A stretch of DNA of 64,000 nucleotides from Bradyrhizobium viridifuturi (lineage in GTDB: Bacteria; Pseudomonadota; Alphaproteobacteria; Rhizobiales; Xanthobacteraceae). The position numbers and the translations under genes are program-made. The stretch spans positions 51,933-115,932 of the forward strand of contig NZ_LGTB01000034.1 of the NCBI RefSeq assembly GCF_001238275.1, in the 5' to 3' direction. Below, one piece after another: positions 43,893 through 50,973 of the stretch (within the stretch, counting starts at the first letter, position 1; each line of letters opens with the position of its first letter). The notes below the pieces were generated by a model. It saw only the letters and a program-made list of their open reading frames with translations, was not told where the DNA came from and ran no database searches.

Positions 43893-44393
43893 ATGTCGAC
43901 GATCGTGCTTGTCCACGTCATCATCAGCCTGATTGCGATTGTCGCCGGTGTGGTCGTGATGTTCGGCCTGCTCGGCTCGCGCGCGATGCCCGGGCTGACC
44001 TCGATCTTCCTCATCCTCACGATCCTGACCAACGCCACCGGCTTTGTGATCCCGCCTTTGGTGACCGAGAAGCTGCTGCCGTCGCACATCATCGGCGGCC
44101 TCTCGCTGGTGCTGCTCGCGATCGCCTGCATCGCGCTCTATGCGATGCAGCTCAAGGGTGCCTGGCGTCCGATCTATATCGTGACCGCGATGGTCTCGCT
44201 CTATCTCAACGTCTTCGTGCTGGTGATCCAGAGCTTCCTCAAGGTGCCCGCGCTGCAGGCGCTGGCGCCGGCCGTGCCGCCGAACCCGCCGTCCGGGCCG
44301 GTATTCGGGGCAGTGCAGGGCATCGTGCTGGTGTTCTTCGTCGTGATGATCATCGGCGCATGGCGCCGGTTCAGGCCGGTCAATTTCGTCTGA
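43893..44393 (+). CDS. Four-helix membrane protein of unknown function
   Basis: The 166-residue product is mostly hydrophobic, with four or five predicted inner-membrane helices (STIVLVHVIISLIAIVAGVVV; GLTSIFLILTILTNATGFVIP; GGLSLVLLAIACIALYAMQL; AVQGIVLVFFVVMIIGAW). I do not recognise a named domain. ACGGAGAG supports ATG 43893. It is followed after 147 bases by a hydrolase gene on the same strand. Confidence 0.75.
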   Translation: MSTIVLVHVIISLIAIVAGVVVMFGLLGSRAMPGLTSIFLILTILTNATGFVIPPLVTEKLLPSHIIGGLSLVLLAIACIALYAMQLKGAWRPIYIVTAMVSLYLNVFVLVIQSFLKVPALQALAPAVPPNPPSGPVFGAVQGIVLVFFVVMIIGAWRRFRPVNFV

Positions 44394-44540
44394 TCCAGGC
44401 GAGAATGACATCACTTCAAGACGACGCACAGCATAGAAGATGATGCGCGGTGACGTGTCGAGAACACGCGCCGTCGCTCGAGATCCGTTCACGCCTGGCG
44501 TGCCGGACCTGGAAAGATCAGCAACAAGAGGAGCAATCAA

Positions 44541-45365
44541 ATGCCCATCATCACCACCAAAGACGGCGTCGATATCTTCTACAAGGATTGGGGTTCGGGA
44601 CAGCCGATCGTGTTCAGCCATGGCTGGCCGCTGTCGTCGGACGATTGGGATGCGCAGATGCTGTTCTTCCTCAACCATGGCTTCCGCGTCGTTGCCCATG
44701 ACCGCCGCGGTCACGGCCGCTCCGCCCAGGTCGCCGACGGCCATGACATGGACCACTATGCCGACGACCTCGCGGCGGTTACCGCGCATCTCGACCTGAA
44801 GAACGCCGTCCATGTCGGTCATTCCACCGGCGGCGGTGAGGTGGTGCACTACATCGCCCGTCACGGCGAGAGCCGGGTGGCGAAGGCCGCGATCCTGAGC
44901 GCGGTGCCGCCTCTGATGGTGCAGACGGCGAATAATCCGGGCGGCCTGCCGAAATCGGTGTTCGACGGCCTGCAGGCGCAGCTCGCGGCCAACCGCTCGC
45001 AGTTCTACCGCGATCTCCCCGCGGGCCCGTTCTATGGCTATAACCGGCCAGGTGCGAAGCCGTCGGAAGCCGTGATCCAGAACTGGTGGCGGCAGGGCAT
45101 GATGGGCGGCGCCAAGGCGCATTACGACGGCATCGTCGCGTTCTCGCAGACCGATTTCACCGAGGATCTGAAGAAGATCAACGTGCCGGTACTGGTGATG
45201 CACGGCGACGACGACCAGATCGTGCCCTATGCCGATTCCGGCCCGCTCTCGGCCAAGCTTCTGAAGAACGGCACGCTGAAGACCTACAAGGGTTTCCCGC
45301 ACGGCATGCCGACGACGGAGGCCGAGATGATCAACGCGGACCTGCTGGCGTTCATCAAGGGGTGA
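44541..45365 (+). CDS. Alpha/beta hydrolase (non-haem haloperoxidase/esterase type)
   Basis: The 274-residue protein matches the cofactor-free haloperoxidase/perhydrolase group. The oxyanion region is SHGWPLSSDDWDAQ, the nucleophile Ser is in VGHSTGGGE near residue 97, and the catalytic acid and His are in HGDDDQIVP and GFPHGMPTTEAE. It is cytoplasmic (no signal peptide). A strong CAAGAGGAG ribosome site precedes ATG 44541. The natural substrate is probably an ester or lactone. Confidence 0.9.
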   Translation: MPIITTKDGVDIFYKDWGSGQPIVFSHGWPLSSDDWDAQMLFFLNHGFRVVAHDRRGHGRSAQVADGHDMDHYADDLAAVTAHLDLKNAVHVGHSTGGGEVVHYIARHGESRVAKAAILSAVPPLMVQTANNPGGLPKSVFDGLQAQLAANRSQFYRDLPAGPFYGYNRPGAKPSEAVIQNWWRQGMMGGAKAHYDGIVAFSQTDFTEDLKKINVPVLVMHGDDDQIVPYADSGPLSAKLLKNGTLKTYKGFPHGMPTTEAEMINADLLAFIKG

Positions 45366-45454
45366 GGGCCGGGGCTGTGTGCTTCGCACTTCGCAACGCC
45401 ATCCAATGCGGACTTGGCAGGCTGTTGCGTAAGGGAAGCACTGGCGGAAGGGTT

Positions 45455-45625
45455 CCCTCCCCCTTGCGGGGGAGGGTTAGGGAGAGGGGCCACACGGCGT
45501 GCGCTCTCGAAATGCATTCCAATCCGCGCATTCAAGGTTGCGAAGCCCATCGCTTCATCGATTACCTCGCCCGAGGCTTACCCCGCTCCCCAACCCTCCC
45601 CCAACGCAAGTCGGGCCTGCCCGAC
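45455..45625. repeat. CCCTCCCCC inverted-repeat element
   Basis: The left block CCCTCCCCC-TTGC-GGGGGAGGG is a tight hairpin followed by TTAGGGAGAGGGG. About 90 bases later CCCCGCTCCCCAACCC and CAAGTCGGGCCTGCCCGAC form the diverged second half. The 45366-45795 gap holds this and no convincing gene. Confidence 0.65.
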
Positions 45626-45795
45626 CTACGCAAATTTACAATGCACAACCGGGGATCGGGTCATGCCGCGGAGCTTCCAGCTCCTTTGCATGGGGTTGTT
45701 TTCGGTATTTTGCTCGTGTGCCCGCCGGTTCCCTCGAGCGGGATTTCCTTGCGGCCACTGGTACCTCCCGGGCCGCAAGGCGTTATAGTCATCGC

Positions 45796-46224
45796 ATGTC
45801 CTCACCCCCACCGCTGAAACTGATCGCCCTCGACGCCGATGACCTCGCGGTCATCTCCGCCCATGTGCAGGACGCCCGCGTCCAGCCCGCCGACATCATC
45901 TGGCGGCAGGACGAGAAGCGCCTCGTGGTCGGCCTGAACCGGCTCGACTGGGAGCAGACCCTGTCCGGCGGCACCTGCTCGCGCCGGCTGATTGCCGCGC
46001 TCAGGTTCGACCGAGTGCTGGCATGCAAGTCGCGCAATATCGACCTCGAAGCCCCGGAGGCGGCCCTGGAACTGCTCGGGATCGAATTCCACGCCTCCGA
46101 CCCGCCGGGCGGCAGCGCGCTGCTGATGTTCGGCCATGGCGGGGCGCTGCGGCTCGATGTCGAATGCCTGGAGTGCGAACTGACCGATCTGGGACCCGAC
46201 GACCTCGGGGTGGGGCCTGGGTAA
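45796..46224 (+). CDS. DUF2948 family protein
   Basis: The 142-residue product matches a small alphaproteobacterial family found directly upstream of hisD. Conserved parts are LKLIALDADDLAVISAHVQDA, DIIWRQDEKRLVVGLNRLDWE and the C-terminal DVECLECELTDLG. No function is known. It lies 109 bases before hisD with one REP hairpin in between. The start is ATG 45796. Confidence 0.85.
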   Translation: MSSPPPLKLIALDADDLAVISAHVQDARVQPADIIWRQDEKRLVVGLNRLDWEQTLSGGTCSRRLIAALRFDRVLACKSRNIDLEAPEAALELLGIEFHASDPPGGSALLMFGHGGALRLDVECLECELTDLGPDDLGVGPG

Positions 46225-46236
46225 CTCTCGGCCGTG

Positions 46237-46259
46237 GTCCCGGCTTTCGCCGGGACGAC
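46237..46259. repeat. Single REP palindrome
   Basis: GTCCCGGC-TTTC-GCCGGGAC followed by GAC matches one end of the composite elements. This is the only solo copy noticed; it separates the DUF2948 gene from hisD. Confidence 0.75.
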
Positions 46260-46333
46260 GGGAGCCAAGGGTTGACGGCCATTATCCGCCGCGCCATTGA
46301 GCAGGGACCAAGAGTCCTTTTCAGAAAGCCGCC

Positions 46334-47629
46334 ATGCCCGTTCGCCTGGACCGACAGAGCGCCGATTTCGACCAGCGTTTCCGCGACTTCCTGGCGGCCA
46401 AGCGCGAGGTATCGGCCGACGTCGAGCGCGCCACCCGCGCCATCGTCGACGACGTGGCGGCCCGTGGTGATGCGGCGCTGCTCGAGGCGACCAAGAAGTT
46501 CGACCGGCTCGATATCGACGCCGCCGGCCTGCGCATCATGCCGGCCGAGATCGACGCCGCGGTCGCAGCCTGCGACCCCAAGACCGTCGAGGCGCTGAAA
46601 TTCGCGCGCGACCGGATCGAGACCTTCCATCGCCGCCAGCTGCCGAAGGACGAGCGCTTCACCGATGCCGCCGGCGTCGAGCTCGGCTGGCGCTGGAGCG
46701 CGGTCGATGCGGTCGGGCTCTACGTGCCGGGCGGTACCGCGGCCTATCCGTCCTCGGTGCTGATGAATGCGGTGCCGGCCAAGGTCGCCGGCGTGCCGCG
46801 CGTGGTGATGGTGGTGCCGGCGCCGGACGGCAAGCTCAACCCGCTGGTGCTCGCGGCCGCCCATCTCGGCGGCGTCTCCGAGATCTACCGTGTCGGCGGC
46901 GCCCAGGCGGTGGCCGCCTTGGCCTATGGCACGGCGACGGTCGCGCCGGTGGCCAAGATCGTCGGCCCCGGCAACGCCTATGTCGCCGCCGCCAAGCGGC
47001 TGGTGTTCGGCAAAGTCGGCATCGACATGATCGCCGGCCCCTCCGAGGTGTTGGTCATCGCCGACGACACCGGCAATGCCGACTGGATCGCGGCCGATCT
47101 GCTGGCGCAGGCCGAGCATGACGTCAGCGCGCAGTCGATCCTGATCACCGACAGCGCGCGGCTCGCCGCCGACGTCGAGCGCGCGGTCGAGGCGCAGCTC
47201 GCGACGCTGCCGCGTGCGGCGATTGCCCGCGCCTCGTGGGACGAATTCGGCGCCGTCATCAAGGTGGCGAAGCTCGACGACGCGGTCGAGCTCGCCAATG
47301 CCATCGCGGCGGAGCATCTGGAGATCATGACCGCGGACGCCGAGGGCCTGTCGAAAAAGGTCCGCAATGCCGGCGCGATCTTCCTCGGGGCCCATACCCC
47401 GGAGGCGATCGGTGACTATGTCGGCGGCTCCAACCACGTGCTGCCCACGGCGCGCTCGGCCCGGTTCTCTTCCGGCCTCGGGGTGCTTGACTTCATGAAG
47501 CGAACCTCGATCCTGCGGTGCGGGCCGGATCAGCTTCGCGCGCTCGGGCCCGCCGCGATGACGCTCGGCCAGGCCGAGGGTCTCGATGCCCATTCACGTT
47601 CCGTCGGATTGCGCCTCAACCTCTCATGA
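46334..47629 (+). CDS. hisD: Histidinol dehydrogenase
   Basis: HisD is the NAD- and zinc-dependent enzyme for the last two oxidation steps of histidine synthesis. The 431-residue protein shows YVPGGTAAYPSSVLMN, the KIVGPGNAYVAAAKRLVFG signature, DMIAGPSEVLVIAD, the zinc ligands around AQAEHD and the catalytic AAEHLEIM. It overlaps the next gene in ATGA, so the two are coupled. Confidence 0.96.
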   Translation: MPVRLDRQSADFDQRFRDFLAAKREVSADVERATRAIVDDVAARGDAALLEATKKFDRLDIDAAGLRIMPAEIDAAVAACDPKTVEALKFARDRIETFHRRQLPKDERFTDAAGVELGWRWSAVDAVGLYVPGGTAAYPSSVLMNAVPAKVAGVPRVVMVVPAPDGKLNPLVLAAAHLGGVSEIYRVGGAQAVAALAYGTATVAPVAKIVGPGNAYVAAAKRLVFGKVGIDMIAGPSEVLVIADDTGNADWIAADLLAQAEHDVSAQSILITDSARLAADVERAVEAQLATLPRAAIARASWDEFGAVIKVAKLDDAVELANAIAAEHLEIMTADAEGLSKKVRNAGAIFLGAHTPEAIGDYVGGSNHVLPTARSARFSSGLGVLDFMKRTSILRCGPDQLRALGPAAMTLGQAEGLDAHSRSVGLRLNLS

Positions 47630-48132
47630 ACAAGCCACCAGACGACGAGGATTCCAACAATCGCATCGTCGCGGTGACGCTCGACGAGGAATCGATCGGC
47701 CGTTCCGGGCCCGACATCGAGCATGAGCGGGCGATTGCGATCTACGACCTGGTCGAGCAGAACCTGTTCGCGCCCGAAGGCGTCGCCGGGCCGGGGCCGT
47801 ATACCCTGCATATCGCGATCACCGGCAACCGCCTGATGTTCGATATCAGGAAGGAAGACGGCACGCCTGTCGTGGCGCATCTGTTGTCGCTGACGCCGTT
47901 CCGCCGCGTCGTGAAGGACTACTTCATGATCTGCGACAGCTACTATCAGGCGATCCGTACCGCGACGCCGGACAAGATCGAGGCGATCGACATGGGCCGC
48001 CGCGGCATCCATGACGAGGGCTCACGCACGCTGCAGGAACGGCTCAAGGGCAAAGTGCGCGTCGACTTCGAGACCGCGCGGCGGCTGTTCACGCTGATCA
48101 CTGTGCTGCACTGGAAGGGTGAAGGCGCATGA
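47626..48132 (+). CDS. UPF0262 family protein
   Basis: The 168-residue cytoplasmic protein belongs to UPF0262, an alphaproteobacterial family typically located right after hisD. Conserved stretches are RIVAVTLDEESIGR, HERAIAIYDLVEQN, LMFDIRKEDGTPV and the C-terminal RRLFTLITVLHWKGE. Its function is unknown. The start overlaps the hisD stop. Its own stop codon lies inside the palindromic repeat at 48127. Confidence 0.9.
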   Translation: MNKPPDDEDSNNRIVAVTLDEESIGRSGPDIEHERAIAIYDLVEQNLFAPEGVAGPGPYTLHIAITGNRLMFDIRKEDGTPVVAHLLSLTPFRRVVKDYFMICDSYYQAIRTATPDKIEAIDMGRRGIHDEGSRTLQERLKGKVRVDFETARRLFTLITVLHWKGEGA

Positions 48133-48172
48133 TCCCGAAAAGTGGCTACCGGTTTTCGGATCGGATCATGCG
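48127..48172. repeat. GCATGATCC rhizobial palindrome
   Basis: GCATGATCC-CGAAAAG at the left pairs with CGGTTTTCGGATCGGATCATGC at the right, making an imperfect hairpin. The first bases include the stop codon of the UPF0262 gene. Elements of this sequence are common between rhizobial genes. Confidence 0.7.
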
Positions 48173-48243
48173 CCGAAACGAGGGGCGCATGATCGTCGAC
48201 GCGATTGACGGGGGCGTACCCCGGTCGAAAAAAGCCTGATCGC

Positions 48244-48705
48244 ATGGCAGCGCCAAGCGCGCGCACCCCGCAGGCCGTGCTGTTCGCATGCGGCCACAAT
48301 GCCGTGCGCTCGCCGATGGCCGAAAGCCTGCTGCAGCAGATGTTCCCGCAAGGCCTCTATGTGCGCTCGGCCGGCGTCAAGAAGGGCGAGCTCGATCCGT
48401 TCGCGGTCTCCGTCATGGCCGAGTTCGGCCAGGACATTTCCGGCCACAAGCCGCAGACCTTCGAGGAGCTCGAGGACTGGGAGGGGCTGAACTTCGACCT
48501 CATCATCACACTGTCGCCGGAGGCGCACCACAAGGCGCTGGACCTGACCAGGACGCTCGCCGCCGATGTCGAGTACTGGCCGACGCACGACCCGACCGGC
48601 ACCAGCGGCAATCGCGAGCAGAAGCTCGCCGCCTATCGCGAGGTCTGCGACGGCCTCCTGATGCGGATCCGCCGCCGCTTCGCCAAGGCCGCGGCGAACC
48701 TTTGA
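48244..48705 (+). CDS. Low-molecular-weight phosphotyrosine phosphatase family protein
   Basis: The 153-residue product has the LMW-PTP loop Cys-x5-Arg-Ser in FACGHNAVRSPMAE near residue 15 and the catalytic Asp in PTHDPTG. The fold is shared with arsenate reductases. Location in the hisD-maf block is the usual alphaproteobacterial context, so a housekeeping phosphatase is likelier than arsenic resistance. An in-frame start at 48205 would add 13 non-conserved residues. Confidence 0.87.
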   Translation: MAAPSARTPQAVLFACGHNAVRSPMAESLLQQMFPQGLYVRSAGVKKGELDPFAVSVMAEFGQDISGHKPQTFEELEDWEGLNFDLIITLSPEAHHKALDLTRTLAADVEYWPTHDPTGTSGNREQKLAAYREVCDGLLMRIRRRFAKAAANL

Positions 48706-48892
48706 GGCGAACACGCGGCGTGTTCCGATTCGCAGGTTCGGCCCTTGTCGCCAGACTGACAAACAGCTGTGCTTATGGGGCCTTGTCTCCAAGCGGGAGC
48801 GCGATTCGCGGCCGGTTCCAAGGTTGTGCATCCATGCCCCATCCGATAGGTTCCGCCCGCGTCCGTCCCCCCGATTCAGCCCAAAAGCCCGC

Positions 48893-49522
48893 ATGCTAGG
48901 CCGTCCCAAATTCGTTCTTGCTTCCGGTTCGCCGCGGCGGCTGGCCCTGCTCAACCAGGCCGGCATCGAGCCCGACGCGCTGCGCCCGGCCGATGTCGAC
49001 GAGACCCCGCGGCGGGGCGAGTTGCCGCGCGCCTGCGCCAACCGCCTGGCGCGCGCGAAAGCCGATGCGGCGCTGAAATCGGTGCAGCTCGACGACGATC
49101 TGCGCGGCTCCTTCATCATCGCCGCCGACACCGTGGTCGCGGTCGGCCGCCGCATCCTGCCCAAGGCCAATCTGGTCGACGAGGCCGCGCAATGCCTGCG
49201 GCTGCTGTCGGGCCGCAACCACCGCGTCTACACCGCGATCTGCGTGGTGACGCCGCGCGAGGCGTTCCGCCAGCGCCTGGTCGAGACCCGCGTGCGCTTC
49301 AAGCGGCTCAGCGAGGACGATATCCAGGCCTATATCGGCTCCGGCGAATGGCGCGGCAAAGCCGGCGGCTATGCCGTGCAGGGCATCGCCGGATCCTTCG
49401 TGGTCAAGATGGTCGGCTCCTACACCAACGTCGTTGGCCTGCCGCTCTACGAGACCGTGACGCTACTCGGCGGCGAAGGCTTTCCGATCCGCCACGGCTG
49501 GCTCAACTCCGTCGCGGTGTGA
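48893..49522 (+). CDS. maf: Maf-family nucleotide pyrophosphatase
   Basis: Maf proteins hydrolyse non-canonical or regular nucleoside triphosphates to monophosphates and are linked to septum control. The 209-residue product starts FVLASGSPRRLALLNQAGI and has the VDE and IAADTVVAVGRRIL motifs, then the C-terminal GEWRGKAGGYAVQGIAGSFV and VVGLPLYET. I chose ATG 48893 because it begins at the conserved strand. yacG follows after 63 bases. Confidence 0.93.
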   Translation: MLGRPKFVLASGSPRRLALLNQAGIEPDALRPADVDETPRRGELPRACANRLARAKADAALKSVQLDDDLRGSFIIAADTVVAVGRRILPKANLVDEAAQCLRLLSGRNHRVYTAICVVTPREAFRQRLVETRVRFKRLSEDDIQAYIGSGEWRGKAGGYAVQGIAGSFVVKMVGSYTNVVGLPLYETVTLLGGEGFPIRHGWLNSVAV

Positions 49523-49585
49523 GGCCGAGGAACCTCGTGCCCTCAGCGCCCTTGCATCTCGATTGATGTAAGCTACCTCCGAGCC

Positions 49586-49768
49586 ATGACCGACCAAGCC
49601 CGAACGCCCCCGGCTACCCCGCGCGCCTGCCCGATCTGCGGCAAGCCGGTCGAGCAGGCCTTCCGTCCGTTCTGTTCGTCGCGCTGCCGGGATGTCGACC
49701 TCAACCGCTGGCTGACCGGCCACTATGTCGTTCCCGGCCGCGAGGACGACGCCGACGACCCGGAATAG
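49586..49768 (+). CDS. yacG: DNA gyrase inhibitor YacG
   Basis: YacG is a small zinc protein that binds GyrB and blocks DNA binding. The 60-residue product has the four-Cys zinc site CPICGKPVE and FCSSRCRDVDLNRWLTGHY, followed by an acidic tail. Length and motifs match the family. It is the last gene before tRNA-Phe. Confidence 0.93.
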   Translation: MTDQARTPPATPRACPICGKPVEQAFRPFCSSRCRDVDLNRWLTGHYVVPGREDDADDPE

Positions 49769-49908
49769 CCAAGTTTTCCCAACAAGTTGGGGAAATTTCA
49801 CAGAGCGGGCCGCGCCCGGCAAAGCGTTTCGCGAAGCCGGGTGGACACGGCGCTCCGACCTCTCTATAAACCGCCCGCTCGCTTCGGCCTTTCCGGCCCC
49901 GCGGGTAT

Positions 49909-49984
49909 GCCCAGGTAGCTCAGTTGGTAGAGCATGCGACTGAAAATCGCAGTGTCGGTGGTTCGATCCCGCCCCTGGGCACCA
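49909..49984 (+). tRNA. tRNA-Phe (GAA anticodon)
   Basis: The 76-base cloverleaf has acceptor GCCCAGG/CCTGGGC, D-arm GCTCAGTTGGTAGAGC, anticodon stem GCGA/TCGC with loop CTGAAAA and anticodon GAA, and T-arm ending GGTTCGATCCCGC. The CCA end is encoded. A partial copy of its 3' end lies at 50083-50105. Confidence 0.96.
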
Positions 49985-50082
49985 CGTTCCGCCCTTGCGG
50001 GCTATGCGTGGCGGAGCCTCGCAGATTGCGACGGCGAAGCGTGTCCGGCGTAGCTTGAGCAAAGCGAAAGCGAAGACGGACT

Positions 50083-50105
50083 TTTCGATCCCGCTCTCGG
50101 GGACC
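50083..50105 (+). repeat. Partial copy of the tRNA-Phe 3' end
   Basis: TTCGATCCCGC is identical to the T-loop and stem of tRNA-Phe and is followed by TCTCGGGG and ACCA, mirroring CCCTGGGC and ACCA of the tRNA. It has no 5' half. It could be a scar of integration into the tRNA (att-like) or a degraded second tRNA. It sits right before the operon at 50170-54865. Confidence 0.5.
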
Positions 50106-50169
50106 ACTCCTTTCACGGCAGATTTGATCGGCTGGTAGCTCCAACGAGCAGGCCGGTGGATTGAGCGAC

Positions 50170-50973
50170 CTACCGATAGTCCCTGTTGTTGATCGTCTTG
50201 CTGTCCTTGCCTTCGTCGGCGCCGGTCGGCATGCATTCGACCTGTAGGAGGTCGGGATAGAGCTCCCAGGACCGCACCAGGAATTTCCTGCGCACGCCGT
50301 AGGAGGTGATGACGCAGCGGTTCAACACCGGGCTGACGGCGGCGGCGACGTAGCCGGGATAGAACAGCGAACCGTGGTGGAGGATGCTCCAGAGCTCGTT
50401 GAACCAGGTCGAGCGCACCCGGAAGGTCACGGTGTTCTGCTCGGTGCAGGGCAGCGTCTCGCAACCATAGACCTCGTGGACCTCGAGGCCTTCGGTCTGC
50501 GAACCGGAGAGGTTTTGCGAATTGGAGAGATACAGCTGCTCATCGTGGCGCACCGTGGCCAGGTACCAGGGCAGGGTCGCCGCGACCGTCACCGCGCCAT
50601 AGACAAAGTAACAGACGGTGATCGTCGCCAGGATCATGATGCCGCCGCGCGCCTTGCTGAATTCCGGATCACCATAGGCGTCCTTGGCGTAGACGCAGCG
50701 CGCCCACAGCCCGCGGTAGCCGGCGAATAGCCATCGCACGAAGCGGTAGATCCGCCAGGTGACCGGCGCGATCAGTGTCAGGTAGATCCATCCGCAGGAG
50801 CGGACGAACTGCGACCAGAACCGGCCGAGCATGGTCAGGTCGCGATGGGCGCGCCCGAGCTCGGACTGGTCGTAGGACTTCTTGGCCTCATAGGCGTTGG
50901 TCTTGAAGTCGGACAGCGTCTTGTCGATGCCGTCCAGCAACGCGTTGGCGTCGTCATGCGGCTTTTCGGTCAT
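50170..50973 (-). CDS. Membrane protein, last gene of the coiled-coil/AAA operon
   Basis: The 267-residue product is not recognised. It has a charged N-terminal helix (residues 1-50), two hydrophobic segments (CGWIYLTLIAPVTWRIYRFV near 75; GGIMILATITVCYFVYGAVTV near 118) and a C-terminal domain of about 130 residues. That domain contains a Cys pair in YGCETLPCTEQ and a further Cys in LNRCVIT. With two helices, both ends would be cytoplasmic unless the first is amphipathic. It overlaps the ATPase gene by 20 bases, so translation is coupled and the two probably form one complex. Confidence 0.78.
   Translation of the reverse strand: MTEKPHDDANALLDGIDKTLSDFKTNAYEAKKSYDQSELGRAHRDLTMLGRFWSQFVRSCGWIYLTLIAPVTWRIYRFVRWLFAGYRGLWARCVYAKDAYGDPEFSKARGGIMILATITVCYFVYGAVTVAATLPWYLATVRHDEQLYLSNSQNLSGSQTEGLEVHEVYGCETLPCTEQNTVTFRVRSTWFNELWSILHHGSLFYPGYVAAAVSPVLNRCVITSYGVRRKFLVRSWELYPDLLQVECMPTGADEGKDSKTINNRDYR

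Noticed and set aside
43794..45389. A 531-codon minus-strand frame opposite the membrane protein and hydrolase genes
   Set aside because: It spans two real plus-strand genes and their gap, is full of Asp/Arg/His repeats, and has no ribosome site or recognisable domain.
48706..48892. infA expected between the phosphatase and maf genes
   Set aside because: The 187-base gap is too short for infA and no initiation-factor motif is readable in any frame.
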